From the NCBI GenBank assembly GCA_023388385.1, contig JAEWGK010000271.1, forward strand, positions 1 through 7,054: DNA of 7,054 nucleotides. Direction: 5' to 3'. This DNA is from Actinomycetes bacterium. GTDB taxonomy: Bacteria; Actinomycetota; Actinomycetes; Mycobacteriales; Mycobacteriaceae. Below the pieces are notes generated by a model. The model had not been told where the DNA came from and did not search any database. It saw nothing but the letters and a program-made list of their open reading frames with translations. The position numbers and the translations under genes were made by a program. This document shows positions 1 to 5,155 of the stretch, in pieces. How positions within the stretch are numbered: position 1 is the stretch's first letter; every line of letters starts with the position of its first letter.

Positions 1-67
1 CGTGACGGCTAGCCCCCGCGCCGGACACCCATCCGGTGCACCAGCCCTTCGGAGAGTCGAGGTCACC

Positions 68-559
68 GTGAACCCGTTGATCGCAGTCGTGGCCCTTGTA
101 GTCATCGTGCTCGTGGCGCTGGTCGTCGCGGCCTTCATCCGTTTCCGCCTCGTGCGCTCCCGCGGCCTGCCCGTCGCCATGCGTCCGCTGGCCAACGTCG
201 GCGACGGCCACGGGTGGCGCCACGGTGTCCTCGTGTTCTCGAACGACTGCGCGGAGATGTACAAGCTCCGCTCGCTGCGGCCCTCCGCCGATCTCATCAT
301 CGACCGCCGCTCCGCGTCCGTGACGTCCCGCCGCGACCCCACCCGGGTCGAGGCGGGATTCTTCGTTCCCGGCACTCACGTCATCGGCATTGCCGATGAG
401 GGCGGCGAGGCGTGGGAATTCGCCGTTGACTCCGGCGGCGACACCGCGCTGGTGGCATGGATCGAGTCCTCGCCGTCCGTGCGCCAGACGCGCAGGCTCC
501 CGTCGGACATGGATCGCCGGTACCGCGAGTTCCGCCGCCGCGGGATGAACCAGGCCTGA
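68..559 (+). CDS. DUF2550 family single-pass membrane protein
   Basis: The 163-residue protein has one N-terminal membrane helix (about residues 3-25, almost all Val/Ala/Leu/Ile), then a basic R-x-R-x-x-x-R stretch and a soluble domain. The domain contains the pattern W-R-H-G-V-L-V-F and a YKLRSLRPSADLIIDRR segment typical of DUF2550. The positive residues after the helix suggest a cytoplasmic soluble part. I chose the GTG at 68 because GAGG lies 5 bases upstream (59-62) and because the 22 codons that could extend the frame to base 2 look unlike a protein start. In mycobacteria and corynebacteria this family normally follows atpC, the last gene of the ATP synthase operon. The TGA at 3-5 could be the atpC stop, but too little is visible to say. 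The function of the family is unknown. The family call is from recall of the sequence pattern. Confidence 0.85.
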   Translation: MNPLIAVVALVVIVLVALVVAAFIRFRLVRSRGLPVAMRPLANVGDGHGWRHGVLVFSNDCAEMYKLRSLRPSADLIIDRRSASVTSRRDPTRVEAGFFVPGTHVIGIADEGGEAWEFAVDSGGDTALVAWIESSPSVRQTRRLPSDMDRRYREFRRRGMNQA

Positions 560-574
560 CGACGGATCCCGTTC

Positions 575-601
575 GCCCGGGGCCGCGCCGATCGCCCGGG
601 C
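575..601. terminator. GC-rich hairpin between DUF2550 gene and nucS
   Basis: GCCCGGG at 575-581 pairs with CCCGGGC at 595-601 across a 13-base loop, starting 15 bases after the DUF2550 stop. There is no T-run behind it, so it is not a standard intrinsic terminator. It may attenuate read-through into nucS, which has its own promoter signature immediately downstream. It could also be chance, given the base composition. Confidence 0.3.
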
Positions 602-610
602 GCGTCCGGT

Positions 611-622
611 TAGGGTGGGGGA
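611..622 (+). promoter_or_regulatory. Leaderless-type promoter of nucS
   Basis: TAGGGT at 611-616 fits the actinobacterial -10 consensus TAnnnT. Only six bases (GGGGGA) separate it from the ATG at 623, so transcription would begin at or next to the A of the start codon. The same G-rich spacer could act as a Shine-Dalgarno if transcription begins further upstream. No convincing -35 is visible. Confidence 0.5.
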
Positions 623-1315
623 ATGCGCCTCGTCATCGCCCGCTGCACCGTCGACTACGTCGGACGCCTCACCGCCCACCTGCCGGAGGCCCCGCGTCTG
701 CTGCTCGTGAAGGCCGACGGCTCCGTGTCCGTCCACGCCGACGACCGCGCCTACAAGCCCCTGAATTGGATGACCCCGCCGTGCACGCTGCGGGAGAGCC
801 CCATCCTCGACGAATCCGGCGAGGACACCGGCGAGCAGCTGTGGGTCGTGGAGAACAAGAAGGGCGAACAGCTGCGCATCACCGTGACGGAGGTGCTCTC
901 CGACGTCAGCCATGAGCTCGGCGAGGACCCGGGCCTGGTGAAGGACGGAGTCGAGGCCCATCTGCAGGAGCTGCTCGCCGAACACTTCACGACGTTCGGC
1001 GCCGGCTGGCAGCTCATCCGCCGCGAGTTCCCCACGGCCATCGGCCCGGTCGATCTGCTGGGCCGGGACGAGGCCGGCGCGGTCGTCGCCGTGGAGGTCA
1101 AGCGCCGCGGCGGGATCGACGGCGTCGAGCAGCTGACCCGCTATCTTGAGCTGCTCAACCGCGACGAACTCCTCGCGCCGGTCCGCGGCGTCTTCGCGGC
1201 GCAGGAGATCAAGCCCCAGGCCCGGACGCTGGCGGAGGACCGCGGCATCGAATGCGTCGTCGTCGACTACGAGGCGCTGCGCGGTGCCGATTCGGGCGAG
1301 CTGAGGCTCTTCTGA
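623..1315 (+). CDS. nucS: Mismatch-specific endonuclease NucS (EndoMS)
   Basis: NucS cuts both strands at mismatched bases and is the core of the non-canonical mismatch repair used by Actinobacteria that lack MutS and MutL. The 230 residues match the family over their full length. The N-terminal DNA-binding/dimerisation half holds the [12 protein letters not shown] and [16 protein letters not shown] blocks (about residues 10-50). The C-terminal RecB-like nuclease half has D144, E158 and K160 (the GPVDLLG ... VEVKRR motif) and Q170/Y174 (QLTRY). Numbering agrees with the catalytic Asp144 known for corynebacterial NucS. The last residues, GELRLF, match the C-terminal beta-clamp-binding motif described for this family, so all parts for activity appear present. 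The TGA stop overlaps the ATG of the next gene by one base, implying co-transcription and translational coupling. A leaderless-type promoter lies at 611-616. Confidence 0.97.
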   Translation: MRLVIARCTVDYVGRLTAHLPEAPRLLLVKADGSVSVHADDRAYKPLNWMTPPCTLRESPILDESGEDTGEQLWVVENKKGEQLRITVTEVLSDVSHELGEDPGLVKDGVEAHLQELLAEHFTTFGAGWQLIRREFPTAIGPVDLLGRDEAGAVVAVEVKRRGGIDGVEQLTRYLELLNRDELLAPVRGVFAAQEIKPQARTLAEDRGIECVVVDYEALRGADSGELRLF

Positions 1316-1668
1316 TGCCCCGCCGGAACCGGCGCGGGGGCGGAGGCGGGAGCGGCCGGGGGCGCGGGCGGAGGTCCGGCGGCGCGCAGCCCCGGCCGTT
1401 GCCGGCGTTCGGCTCGAGCTTCTCCGCGACCCGGGTGGAGGCGGGTCCCGGCCGACTCTCGGCGGAGGAGTTCAACGTCCGCGACATCACCGCCGGGCAG
1501 GCGCGGAAGTGGTACCGGTGCCCGGGCTGCGATCAGGAGATTCCGCCCGGCGTCGCCCACGTCGTCGCCTGGCCGGTCGACTATGGCGGACGTGCCGACG
1601 ATCGCCGCCACTGGCACCGCAACTGCTGGCGCAAACGCTCGGATCGGGGAGTCCACCGCCGCCGCTGA
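1315..1668 (+). CDS. Small basic protein with CxxC / HxHxxC zinc motif
   Basis: The 117-residue protein begins at the ATG in TGATG, sharing one base with the nucS stop, so it is very likely translated by re-initiation after nucS. It has two parts. Residues 1-30 are a low-complexity tail rich in Arg and Gly (RGGGGGSGRGRGRR). Residues 65-105 form a conserved cysteine/histidine core: C69-P-G-C72, H82, then D-R-R-H99-W-H101-x2-C104-W. C69, C72, H101 and C104 are the natural Zn2+ ligands of a treble-clef-like finger, with H82 and H99 as extra conserved His. Similar proteins sit next to nucS in other Actinobacteria and are often labelled 'ATP/GTP-binding protein', but I see no Walker motif. A nucleic-acid-binding role is inferred from the basic tail and finger. 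No function is established to my knowledge. Confidence 0.85.
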   Translation: MPRRNRRGGGGGSGRGRGRRSGGAQPRPLPAFGSSFSATRVEAGPGRLSAEEFNVRDITAGQARKWYRCPGCDQEIPPGVAHVVAWPVDYGGRADDRRHWHRNCWRKRSDRGVHRRR

Positions 1669-1728
1669 TCCGCGCCGCCGCCGGACGGCGCAAGGTGGGC
1701 GTCGTCACGCGCGAACGGAACGTGGGGG

Positions 1729-1762
1729 TGTCCGCATGTGGACATGCGTACCCGTCCATGCG
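1729..1762. repeat. Nested short inverted and direct repeats upstream of ptsG
   Basis: CGCATG (1733-1738) and CATGCG (1743-1748) form a perfect inverted repeat around TGGA. Offset on the same centre, TGTCC (1729-1733) and GGACA (1740-1744) form a second one. CATGCG recurs at 1757-1762. In addition, CATGCGTACC (1743-1752) is the exact reverse complement of GGTACGCATG at 1894-1903, on the other side of the proposed ptsG promoter. This could be an operator region for a sugar-responsive regulator, but I cannot match it to a known SugR, GlxR or RamB site. Confidence 0.35.
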
Positions 1763-1783
1763 CCCGTTTCGCCGTCCGGGTTC

Positions 1784-1819
1784 TTCCGTCCGGGGAGATC
1801 CGCGGGGTATCCTGTACCC
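1784..1819 (+). promoter_or_regulatory. Putative ptsG promoter with palindrome over the -10
   Basis: TATCCT at 1808-1813 fits the TAnnnT -10 class. TTCCGT at 1784-1789 is a weak -35 at an 18-base spacing. The -10 lies inside the perfect inverted repeat GGGTA-TCCTG-TACCC (1805-1819), a position where a bound repressor would block transcription. CCGTCC occurs three times upstream (1752-1757, 1772-1777, 1786-1791), the last two as a 9-base direct repeat CCGTCCGGG. The expected start near 1820 would give an untranslated leader of about 130 bases. Promoter and operator assignments are inferences from pattern only. Confidence 0.4.
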
Positions 1820-1864
1820 GACGGTTCCGGACACCCGGCATACGCCCGGAGGGGGCTGAGGGGA

Positions 1865-1882
1865 CGGACCCGCCGGGGTCCG
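1865..1882 (+). other. Perfect hairpin in the ptsG leader
   Basis: CGGACCC (1865-1871) and GGGTCCG (1876-1882) form a perfect 7-bp stem with a GCCG tetraloop. A second foldable element follows: GGCGC (1908-1912) pairs with GCGCC (1927-1931) and CCC (1913-1915) with GGG (1923-1925), leaving one bulged T. That element ends about ten bases before the ribosome binding site. There is no T-run, so these are not intrinsic terminators. They could affect leader stability or initiation, but GC-rich leaders also form such stems by chance. Confidence 0.35.
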
Positions 1883-1950
1883 AACCCGGCCCCGGTACGC
1901 ATGCGTCGGCGCCCCGGGACCCGGGTGCGCCGCGGACGAAAGGGGAGACC

Positions 1951-4122
1951 GTGGCGGGCGACGTCGCGACAACCTCGCAGAGAATCCTCGACGGCGTGGG
2001 CGGGGCCGCAAACATCGCCTCCGTGACCCATTGCGCGACCCGGTTGCGCTTCCACCTGCACGACGCCTCGCTGGCGGACCGCGACGCCATCGACGCGGAC
2101 CCGAAGGTCCTCGGCGTCGTGCCGCAGGGCGCCGACGGCCTGCAGGTCATCATGGGCGGGGACGTCGGCAATTACCATCAGGCCCTCATGGCGCTGCCGG
2201 AGATGCGCGCCCGCGAGGAGGGCGGCGCCCCCGTGAGGGCCGCTGGCGCCGGGGAAAAGAAGGAGTACGGCGGCATCCGCGGCCGCATCGGCTGGGTCGA
2301 CTACTGCTTCGAGTTCCTGTCGGACACATTCCGGCCGATCCTGTGGGCGCTGCTCGGCGCCTCGCTCATCATCACGCTGCTGGTGCTGGCGGACACGTTC
2401 GGCATCCAGGACTTCACCCCGCCGGAGGGCGAGACCCTGCCGCCGACGTGGCAGTTCCTCCACGCGATGTGGAGGTCGGTGTTCTACTTCCTGCCGATCA
2501 TGGTCGGCGCCACCGCCGCCCGGAAGCTCGGCGCGAACGAGTGGGTCGGCGCGGCCATCCCGGCGGCGCTGCTGACGCCGGAGTTCCTCGCCCTGAAGGA
2601 GACGGCCGACGTCACGCAGGGCGCGGCCGAGGGCGTCGACATCTACACCGCCCACGTGTTCGGGCTGCCGCTGGTGCTCAACGACTACGCGGGGCAGGTC
2701 TTCCCGCCGCTGTTCGCCGCGGTGGTCCTGTACTTCGTGGAGAAGGGCCTGAAGAAGATCATCCCGGGCGCCATCCAGATGGTGTTCGTGCCGTTCTTCT
2801 CGCTGCTCATCATGATCCCGGTGACGGCGTTCATCGTCGGCCCGTTCGGCATCGGCGTCGGCAACGGCATCTCGCAGGGCCTGCTGGCCATCAACGAGTT
2901 CAACCCGTTCATCCTGGCCATCGTCGTTCCGCTCATCTACCCGTTCATGGTGCCGCTGGGCCTGCACTGGCCGCTGAACGCCATCATGATCCAGAACATC
3001 GCGGTGCTCGGCTACGACTTCATCCAGGGCCCGATGGGCGCGTGGAACTTCGCGTGCTTCGGCGTCATCACCGGCGTGACCGTCATCTCCATGAAGGAGA
3101 AGGACCGCTCCATGCGACAGGTCGCCTCCGGCGGCATGTTCGCGGGCCTGCTCGGCGGCATCTCGGAGCCGTCGCTGTACGGCGTGCTGCTGCGCTTCCG
3201 CAACTCCTACGCGCGACTGCTGCCGGGCTGCCTCGCCGGCGGCGTCGTCATGGGCCTCTTCGACGTGAAGGCCAACGCGTTCGTCTTCACGTCGCTGCTC
3301 ACCATCCCGGCGTTTGATCCGATGGGCGGCTACGCCATCGGCATCGCCGTCGCGTTCGTCACCTCCATGCTGCTGGTCGTGTTCTTCGACTACCGCTCCC
3401 CGGCGGAGAAGGCCGAGGCCCGCGAGCGCATCGCCCGCGAGAACGCCGCCGCGTCCGTCGAACCGGAGCCCGCGCTCGTCACCGCGGGTGCGCCGTCGTC
3501 AACAGTCGTGCGTGACGACGCCCCCGGCTCCGGCTCCTCCGCCGCGGCGGGCGCGGTCGGTGCGGCCGACCGCACGGAGGCCGGCTCCGCCGCCGCCCCG
3601 TCCGCCGACGACCCCGCCGCCAAGCCCGATACCGTGTTGCTGGCCCCGATGTCCGGCCGGGTCGTCCCGCTGGAGGACGTGCCGGACGCGGCCTTCGCCT
3701 CGGGGGCGGTCGGCCGCGGCGTGGCCATCGACCCGGACGGCGACGTCGTCGTCGCGCCGGCCGACGGCAAGGTCGTGGTGACCTTCCCGACCGGCCACGC
3801 CGTGGGCATGAAGCTGGACGACGGCGCGCAGATCCTCGTCCACATCGGCATCGACACCGTCTCGATGGACGGCGAAGGCTTCGAGTTCCTGGTGAAGAAG
3901 GGCGACCGCGTCACCGCCGGCCAGCCGCTGGTGCGTTTCGACCGCGCCGCCATCGAGGCCGCCGGACACCCGGCCGTCACCCCGGTGCTGGTGACGAACC
4001 ACAGGAAGTTCGCCTCCGTCGAGGCAATCCCCGCGGGCGACCGGGTGGAGGCCGGCGACGAGCTGCTCCGGGCCGTCCCGAAGCCGCCGAAGCCGAAGGC
4101 CCCGTCGGCCGACGCCTCGTAG
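1951..4122 (+). CDS. ptsG: PTS glucose-specific permease, fused EIIBCA (PtsG)
   Basis: PtsG imports glucose and phosphorylates it to glucose 6-phosphate, using phosphate passed from PEP through EI and HPr. The 723-residue protein has three domains. IIB (about 1-85) carries the phosphocysteine C28 in THCATRLRF. The membrane IIC domain (about 115-480) has many helices and the substrate-site motif GGISEPSLYG with E406. A linker rich in Ala, Pro, Ser and Gly (about 481-560) leads to IIA (561-700), with active-site H631 (ILVHIGIDTV) and supporting H616 (PTGHAVGM). IIC blocks such as SDTFRPILWALLGASLIITLL match C. glutamicum PtsG as I recall it, so glucose is preferred to beta-glucoside or sucrose as substrate. 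The GTG start at 1951 follows AAAGGGGAGA; it is also where the homologous N-terminus (TTSQ-I-L) begins. The gene stands alone after a 282-bp control region and converges on the epimerase gene. Confidence 0.95.
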   Translation: MAGDVATTSQRILDGVGGAANIASVTHCATRLRFHLHDASLADRDAIDADPKVLGVVPQGADGLQVIMGGDVGNYHQALMALPEMRAREEGGAPVRAAGAGEKKEYGGIRGRIGWVDYCFEFLSDTFRPILWALLGASLIITLLVLADTFGIQDFTPPEGETLPPTWQFLHAMWRSVFYFLPIMVGATAARKLGANEWVGAAIPAALLTPEFLALKETADVTQGAAEGVDIYTAHVFGLPLVLNDYAGQVFPPLFAAVVLYFVEKGLKKIIPGAIQMVFVPFFSLLIMIPVTAFIVGPFGIGVGNGISQGLLAINEFNPFILAIVVPLIYPFMVPLGLHWPLNAIMIQNIAVLGYDFIQGPMGAWNFACFGVITGVTVISMKEKDRSMRQVASGGMFAGLLGGISEPSLYGVLLRFRNSYARLLPGCLAGGVVMGLFDVKANAFVFTSLLTIPAFDPMGGYAIGIAVAFVTSMLLVVFFDYRSPAEKAEARERIARENAAASVEPEPALVTAGAPSSTVVRDDAPGSGSSAAAGAVGAADRTEAGSAAAPSADDPAAKPDTVLLAPMSGRVVPLEDVPDAAFASGAVGRGVAIDPDGDVVVAPADGKVVVTFPTGHAVGMKLDDGAQILVHIGIDTVSMDGEGFEFLVKKGDRVTAGQPLVRFDRAAIEAAGHPAVTPVLVTNHRKFASVEAIPAGDRVEAGDELLRAVPKPPKPKAPSADAS

Positions 4123-4139
4123 GCCCGGACGACCCGGGC
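4123..4139. terminator. Hairpin directly after the ptsG stop
   Basis: GCCCGG (4123-4128) pairs with CCGGGC (4134-4139) around an ACGAC loop and begins at the first base after the TAG. It sits in the 59-bp gap between two convergent genes, where a terminator for ptsG and possibly for the opposing gene is expected. There is no T-run on either side, so if it terminates it does so in the U-less manner reported for high-GC actinobacteria. Confidence 0.4.
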
Positions 4140-4181
4140 ACGTCGGACGCCGATGCGTGCGCCGGCTGGGGGAGCGGCGGT

Positions 4182-4637
4182 CTACTTCGCGGGCTCGACC
4201 AGCTCCAGCAGGACGCCGCCGGCGTCCTTCGGGTGGATGAAATTGATGCGGGAGCCCGCGGTGCCGCGCTTCGGCTGCGGGTAGAGCACGCGCGTGCCGA
4301 CGGACGCCAGGTGCTCCATCAGCGCGTCGATGTCGGTGACGCGCACAGCGTACTGCTGCAGGCCCGGGCCCTTTTTGTCGATGAACTTGGCGATTGTCGA
4401 CTCCGCGTTCAGCGGGGCCAGCAGCTGGACCATCGCGCCGTTTTCCGGCATGTTCTTCGGGCCGACCATCGACTCGCGGACGCCCTGCTCCTCGTTGGTC
4501 TCCGTATGGTGGGCGACCCAGCCGAGGGACTCGCGGTAGAACTCCAGGGCGGCGTCCAGATCCGGCACGGCGACGCCGACGTGGTCGACGTGGGTCACGT
4601 ACTCGTGGGGGACGGGGGTGTTTTCAGCTTCGCTCAT
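4182..4637 (-). CDS. mce: Methylmalonyl-CoA epimerase-type VOC protein
   Basis: Methylmalonyl-CoA epimerase interconverts the (2R) and (2S) forms, linking propionyl-CoA metabolism to succinyl-CoA in the cytoplasm. The 151-residue length and two beta-alpha-beta-beta-beta VOC modules fit the family. Expected metal ligands seen are H19 (HVDHVGVAVPDLD), Q71 (MVQLLAPL) and E145 (GGVLLELVEP). The third histidine ligand of the classic enzyme falls in the GLHH motif, which here reads GLQQ (Q94-Q95). Mycobacterial homologues such as Rv1322A carry the same QQ as I recall, so this looks like a lineage trait and not damage. The ATG at 4637 is chosen because TAGGAT lies 7 bases upstream, giving a leaderless transcript; the preceding 20 codons of open frame are not protein-like. 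The gene lies opposite to its neighbours, convergent with ptsG and divergent from the thiamine-binding gene. Activity on another CoA ester is possible. Confidence 0.88.
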   Translation of the reverse strand: MSEAENTPVPHEYVTHVDHVGVAVPDLDAALEFYRESLGWVAHHTETNEEQGVRESMVGPKNMPENGAMVQLLAPLNAESTIAKFIDKKGPGLQQYAVRVTDIDALMEHLASVGTRVLYPQPKRGTAGSRINFIHPKDAGGVLLELVEPAK

Positions 4638-4650
4638 GTGCCCGATCCTA
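4638..4650 (-). promoter_or_regulatory. Leaderless-type promoter of the epimerase gene
   Basis: Read on the - strand, TAGGAT (4650 down to 4645) is followed by the seven bases CGGGCAC and then the ATG at 4637. This is the -10-to-start spacing of a leaderless transcript. There is no Shine-Dalgarno in the gap, which supports that reading. Confidence 0.6.
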
Positions 4651-4755
4651 GGCGCGGACCCGACGTCCGGACCTGGATCGTGCCCCCGCGCAAGCACGAA
4701 CGGGGGTGGCGGGACGGCGGAGCCGCGGCGACGGCGCGCATGACGGGGGCGCGGT

Positions 4756-4768
4756 TACGATGAACCCC
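4756..4768 (+). promoter_or_regulatory. Leaderless-type promoter of the thiamine-binding gene
   Basis: TACGAT (4756-4761) is followed by seven bases (GAACCCC) and the ATG at 4769. No Shine-Dalgarno precedes the ATG. An in-frame ATG at 4760 overlaps the -10 box itself and would not be in a leaderless transcript, so this promoter decides the start. The 131-bp divergent region to the epimerase gene holds this promoter, that of the epimerase, and a CCCCCG/CGGGGG inverted repeat (4683-4688 and 4701-4706). Confidence 0.6.
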
Positions 4769-5074
4769 ATGATCGTCGCATTCTCCGTCGCCCCCGCGAC
4801 CGCGGACGCCGACGCCGGGATGTCCGAGGCCGTCGCCGAGGCCGTCCGCGTCGTCCGCGACTCCGGGCTGCCGAACGAGACCAACGCCATGTTCACGCTC
4901 GTCGAGGGCGAGTGGGAGGAGGTCATGGACGTCGTCAAGCGCGCCACCGAGGCGGTGTCGAAGGTCTCCCCGCGCACCTCCCTGGTGCTCAAGGCCGACA
5001 TCCGACCCGGTTACACCGGGCAGCTGGCGGCCAAGGTCGAGCGCGTCGAGGCGCATCTGGCCGACCGGGACTGA
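4769..5074 (+). CDS. MTH1187-type thiamine-binding protein (DUF77/YqgV)
   Basis: The 101-residue protein matches the small ferredoxin-like-fold family of MTH1187/YkoF-type thiamine-binding proteins. Signs are the N-terminal strand MIVAFSVAP, the central LPNETNAMFTLVEGEWEEVMDVV segment and the closing SLVLKADIRPGYTGQL block. Family members bind thiamine or a thiamine precursor and form oligomers in the cytoplasm; a role in sensing or carrying thiamine-like ligands is inferred and not proven. The start at 4769 gives the usual family N-terminus MIVAFSV and fits the leaderless promoter; ATG 4760 would only add MNP. It probably begins a transcript that runs on into the thioredoxin-like gene 81 bases downstream. 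No TPP riboswitch is possible on a leaderless mRNA, so any thiamine control would have to act otherwise. Confidence 0.85.
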   Translation: MIVAFSVAPATADADAGMSEAVAEAVRVVRDSGLPNETNAMFTLVEGEWEEVMDVVKRATEAVSKVSPRTSLVLKADIRPGYTGQLAAKVERVEAHLADRD

Positions 5075-5136
5075 CGGAGCCCGCGCGCGGGGCGACGGCT
5101 CCCGTGGCGCGGATGCAACGCGAACGAACGACACCG

Positions 5137-5142
5137 AGGAGG
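5137..5142 (+). promoter_or_regulatory. Consensus Shine-Dalgarno with long spacing
   Basis: A perfect AGGAGG at 5137-5142 precedes the ATG at 5156 by 13 bases, longer than the usual 5-9. No in-frame start codon lies closer to it, and the next in-frame ATG is 40 codons downstream, so it still supports 5156 and therefore inclusion of the histidine tail. Confidence 0.6.
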
Positions 5143-5155
5143 AACGGACCACCCC

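Noticed and set aside
1738..1950. Seventy-one extra in-frame codons upstream of the ptsG GTG
   Set aside because: They are Arg/Pro/Gly-rich without similarity to the PtsG N-terminus, have no ribosome binding site, and overlap the proposed promoter. The GTG at 1951 has a good ribosome binding site and the expected homologous start.
1705..2967. Long open frame of 420 codons on the - strand opposite ptsG
   Set aside because: It is antisense to a fully recognised gene. Its product is a low-complexity Arg/Asp/Gln/His-rich chain, as expected from the complement of a GC-biased coding sequence.
2031..3317. Second + strand open frame of 428 codons inside ptsG
   Set aside because: It is the +2 frame of ptsG, with an Arg/His/Gly-rich low-complexity translation, while the ptsG frame has clear homology throughout.
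4638..4697. Longer epimerase N-terminus starting at 4697
   Set aside because: It would place the promoter -10 box inside the coding region and adds 20 residues that do not resemble the family. The ATG at 4637 fits the leaderless signature.
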